The notes beneath the pieces are model-generated. The model saw only the letters and a list, made by a program, of their open reading frames with translations, was not told where the DNA came from and searched no databases. From contig QHYA01000184.1 of NCBI GenBank assembly GCA_003223995.1, positions 1-12,649 of the forward strand: 12,649 nucleotides of DNA. Direction: 5' to 3'. Of the stretch, positions 12,327 to 12,649 are shown piece after piece. The stretch's first letter is position 1, and every line of letters begins with the position of its first letter. The stretch comes from Acidobacteriota bacterium (lineage in GTDB: Bacteria > Acidobacteriota > Polarisedimenticolia > QHYA01). A program made the position numbers and the translations under genes.

Positions 12327-12355
12327 ATTATAGCCACCCCAGAAAGGGGTGACGA
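12327..12355 (-). promoter_or_regulatory. Promoter of the beta-hydroxyacid dehydrogenase gene
   Basis: On the minus strand -35 TCGTCA (12355-12350, 4 of 6), a 17-bp spacer and a perfect -10 TATAAT (12332-12327). Transcription would start near 12320 with a leader of about 110 nt. The -10 overlaps a possible opposite-strand -10 for the thioredoxin-like gene. Confidence 0.6.
12335..12351 (+). other. Small hairpin covering the Shine-Dalgarno of the thioredoxin-like gene
   Basis: CACCCC (12335-12340) pairs with GGGGTG (12346-12351) around an AGAAA loop. The 3' arm is the Shine-Dalgarno region (AAAGGGGTGA) of the gene starting at 12358. If the transcript includes it, the site is partly masked. Six base pairs only, so it may be chance. 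Confidence 0.3.
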
Positions 12356-12357
12356 CA

Positions 12358-12649
12358 ATGCGCCTGATGCTCTCCGCGGCTTTCGCCGGCACCGCGCTCC
12401 TGCTGGGCGGCGGGAACCCCGGCGAATCCGCTGGTGCTGCGGGCGCCGAGGCCGTCCTCGCGCCCGAATTCCCCTCTCTCGATTCCTCTTCCTGGGCGGG
12501 ACCGGCCACGTCGCTCTCCTCCTCGAGAGGAAGGGTCGTCCTTCTCAATGTGTGGACTTTCGGCTGCATCAACTGCCAGAGGACCCTCCCCTGGGTCCAG
12601 GGGATCGCGGAGCGCTTCGCGGGCAAGGGGGTCTCGGTCATCGGCGTCC
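12358..12649 (+). CDS. Exported thioredoxin-like protein with CINC active site, 3' end outside window
   Basis: The first 97 residues are present. A short signal peptide (MRLMLSAAFAGTALLLGGG) is followed by an Ala/Gly-rich linker, then a thioredoxin fold starting near 59: GRVVLLNVWTFGCINCQRTLPWV at about 58-80, with the Cys-x-x-Cys pair at 70 and 73. The WTF-x-CINC-x-RTLPWV pattern is typical of the TlpA/ResA-like and DipZ C-terminal thioredoxin domains, which act outside the cytoplasmic membrane on disulphides or in cytochrome c maturation. A separate exported protein is likelier than a DipZ, since no CcdA-type membrane domain precedes it. ATG 12358 has AAAGGGG 8 nt upstream. It is divergent from the dehydrogenase. 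Confidence 0.85.
   Translation, partial: MRLMLSAAFAGTALLLGGGNPGESAGAAGAEAVLAPEFPSLDSSSWAGPATSLSSSRGRVVLLNVWTFGCINCQRTLPWVQGIAERFAGKGVSVIGV

Noticed and set aside
1..12649. CRISPR array, tRNA, rRNA, transposase or phage genes
   Set aside because: No regularly spaced repeats, cloverleaf-like segments, rRNA segments or mobile-element protein motifs were seen on either strand.

Overview
The window is about 12.6 kb of GC-rich bacterial chromosome. It is densely packed, with conventional sigma70-type promoters (several TTGACA boxes 17 bp from a -10) and clear Shine-Dalgarno sites before most genes. No plasmid, phage or insertion-sequence genes are visible. The gene mix (LsrF, full-length Lhr, ArsR-ArsI, several orphan secreted proteins) would suit an environmental GC-rich phylum such as Acidobacteriota. 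That placement is a guess; no rRNA or marker gene fixes it.

Layout. 1-871 (minus): an LsrF-type thiolase/aldolase, cut at its C-terminus by the window edge. 1061-1606 (minus): a small heat-shock protein with its own promoter and a textbook terminator. 1754-3708 (plus), divergent from it: a compact locus that I read as a minimal RiPP (ribosomally made, modified peptide) cluster. It has a strong promoter, a 46-residue Cys/Ser/Thr-rich candidate precursor with a GTG start and perfect Shine-Dalgarno, a stem-loop, a free-standing lantibiotic-dehydratase C-terminal (SpaB_C / thiopeptide-type) protein and a SAM methyltransferase. 3791-8236 (minus): a full-length Lhr helicase. 8363-10418 (plus): three overlapping genes for exported proteins (signal-anchored protein, PAP2-like protein, lipoprotein). 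10531-11309 (plus): an arsR-arsI pair with a palindromic operator. 11311-12207 (minus): a beta-hydroxyacid dehydrogenase. 12358-12649 (plus): the start of an exported thioredoxin-like protein.

How the parts work together. The precursor, SpaB_C protein and methyltransferase are probably one transcription unit; the stem-loop between precursor and enzymes would favour excess precursor. No glutamylating LanB N-terminal domain is in the window, so the dehydratase would have to act in trans, or the chemistry differs. ArsR and ArsI form an organoarsenical detoxification unit: ArsI cleaves the C-As bond and releases As(III), the likely inducer of ArsR. The three envelope genes are translationally coupled, but their joint function is unknown.

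The RiPP-like locus is the best candidate for something undescribed. Other points of note are two probable leaderless genes (arsR, lhr), a probable CTG start, a 21-nt coding repeat and two long inverted repeats in divergent promoter regions.
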